From contig CAKVBX010000034.1 in assembly GCA_934725685.1 (NCBI GenBank), positions 1 to 16,139 on the forward strand: a stretch of DNA of 16,139 nucleotides, read 5' to 3'. Under the pieces are notes generated by a model. That model saw only the letters and a list, made by a program, of their open reading frames with translations, did no database searches and was not told the DNA's origin. Made by a program: the position numbers and the translations under genes. Source of the stretch: an uncultured Bacilli bacterium (lineage in GTDB: Bacteria > Bacillota_I > Bacilli_A > RFN20 > CAG-288). Positions 15,678 to 16,139 of the stretch are shown piece after piece; the stretch's first letter is position 1, and each line of letters opens with the position of its first letter.

Positions 15678-16037
15678 TTATATGATCAATTGATCACGGA
15701 ATCTGAAATATGTCGTGAAAGTTTTCGCGTGTTCCGGTTTGGAAAGCCACTTCTTTTCGACATTGATCATCTGAATATCCATTTTGATTCCGAAAGCATA
15801 GTCCTCATATCCTCTTCCGTCATCAAGAACTTCAAGAATGGAATAAGTGTTCAGAGTATATGTGATTTTATCCAAAGAGGAATATTCGAATGACCATTGC
15901 AATTGATCCGCATTTGATGGAGATATTTGAGCACTTAAAGAAGGTTCATCCATAGAAAAGGTATAAGAAGAACCGAAAGAGATTGCCATACCACTCGTTC
16001 TATTCCCTTTCAAAATGATGTCACCATCCAAATTCAC
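15678..16037 (-). CDS. Uncharacterised protein, 3' part; 5' end probably frameshifted and outside the window
   Basis: The frame is open from 16079 to the TAA at 15678 and has no ATG or good binding site at its head; GTG at 16037 is the first usable start (119 residues) but is preceded only by a weak GAG. The sequence is rich in Ser, Thr, Gly and aromatic residues (SGMAISFGSSYTFSMDE) and looks like a secreted beta-rich domain. No family was recognised. Upstream, a neighbouring frame runs to the window edge with a similar Gly/Ser-rich texture (HSEGGTFVGCSNTNVYPF). Adding one T to the T4 run at 16070-16067 would join the two frames into one protein. The gene is therefore probably a broken or indel-affected copy of a longer one. 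It ends one base before the ABC transporter, suggesting a common operon. Confidence 0.45.
   Translation of the reverse strand: MNLDGDIILKGNRTSGMAISFGSSYTFSMDEPSLSAQISPSNADQLQWSFEYSSLDKITYTLNTYSILEVLDDGRGYEDYAFGIKMDIQMINVEKKWLSKPEHAKTFTTYFRFRDQLII
15683..15696. repeat. Perfect 14-bp palindrome at the gene junction
   Basis: TGATCAATTGATCA is its own reverse complement and contains two GATC sites. It forms the last codons of the upstream gene and ends 6 bp before the ABC transporter ATG, where a ribosome binding site would be. It could be a regulator site or chance. Confidence 0.4.
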
Positions 16038-16139
16038 GCCAGTCTCAAAACCACTAGAAAATGAAGAAAAGGATAAACATTAGTGTTGCTGCATCCCACG
16101 AATGTCCCGCCTTCTGAATGAAATCCCGGACAAAAATAT

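Noticed and set aside
1..16139. tRNA, rRNA, CRISPR, insertion sequence or phage genes
   Set aside because: No cloverleaf, regular repeat array, transposase, integrase or terminal inverted repeat was seen on either strand.

Overview
The window looks like chromosomal DNA from an uncultured, probably gut-associated member of the Bacilli/Mollicutes-related Bacillota. This rests on the Firmicutes-type str operon (S12 has the longer N-terminal region seen in Bacillus), strong GGAGG ribosome binding sites, A/T-rich consensus sigma-A promoters, and a multi-sugar ABC system whose ATPase carries a large insertion like that of mycoplasma UgpC/MsmK proteins. TGA is a true stop (for example in the sugar permease and RDD genes), so the code is the standard bacterial one and not the mycoplasma code. 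The species is not identifiable by eye. Every supported gene is on the minus strand, so transcription runs from high to low coordinates.

Layout in transcription order: (1) 16139-11844, a secreted-looking protein of unknown function (5' end outside the window, probably frameshifted) followed with 1-2 nt gaps by two different MacB-like ABC transporters, each an N-terminal ATPase fused to an FtsX-type four-helix permease; they probably form a heterodimer. (2) 11793-7228, the str operon rpsL-rpsG-fusA-tuf. It is driven by a perfect sigma-A promoter with A-tract UP sequences and a roughly 108-nt leader, has a second promoter in front of tuf, and ends in a strong terminator. (3) 7223-3680, a three-gene operon with its own promoter and terminator: a SIR2-like NAD-binding enzyme followed by two translationally coupled RDD-family membrane proteins, each with a large domain inserted between its first and second helices. 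I do not know this combination as a described system. It is the best candidate here for something new, possibly a defence or stress module. (4) 3681-139, a sugar-type ABC importer operon (ATPase, then two permeases) with its own near-perfect promoter; the solute-binding lipoprotein is not visible and may lie just beyond base 1.

Two target-site residues in the str operon are notable. S12 has Arg where most bacteria have Lys88 (E. coli numbering), and EF-G has Gln and Asn where S. aureus has His457 and Leu461. These suggest natural reduced sensitivity to streptomycin and fusidic acid. No tRNA, rRNA, CRISPR array, insertion sequence or phage gene was seen.
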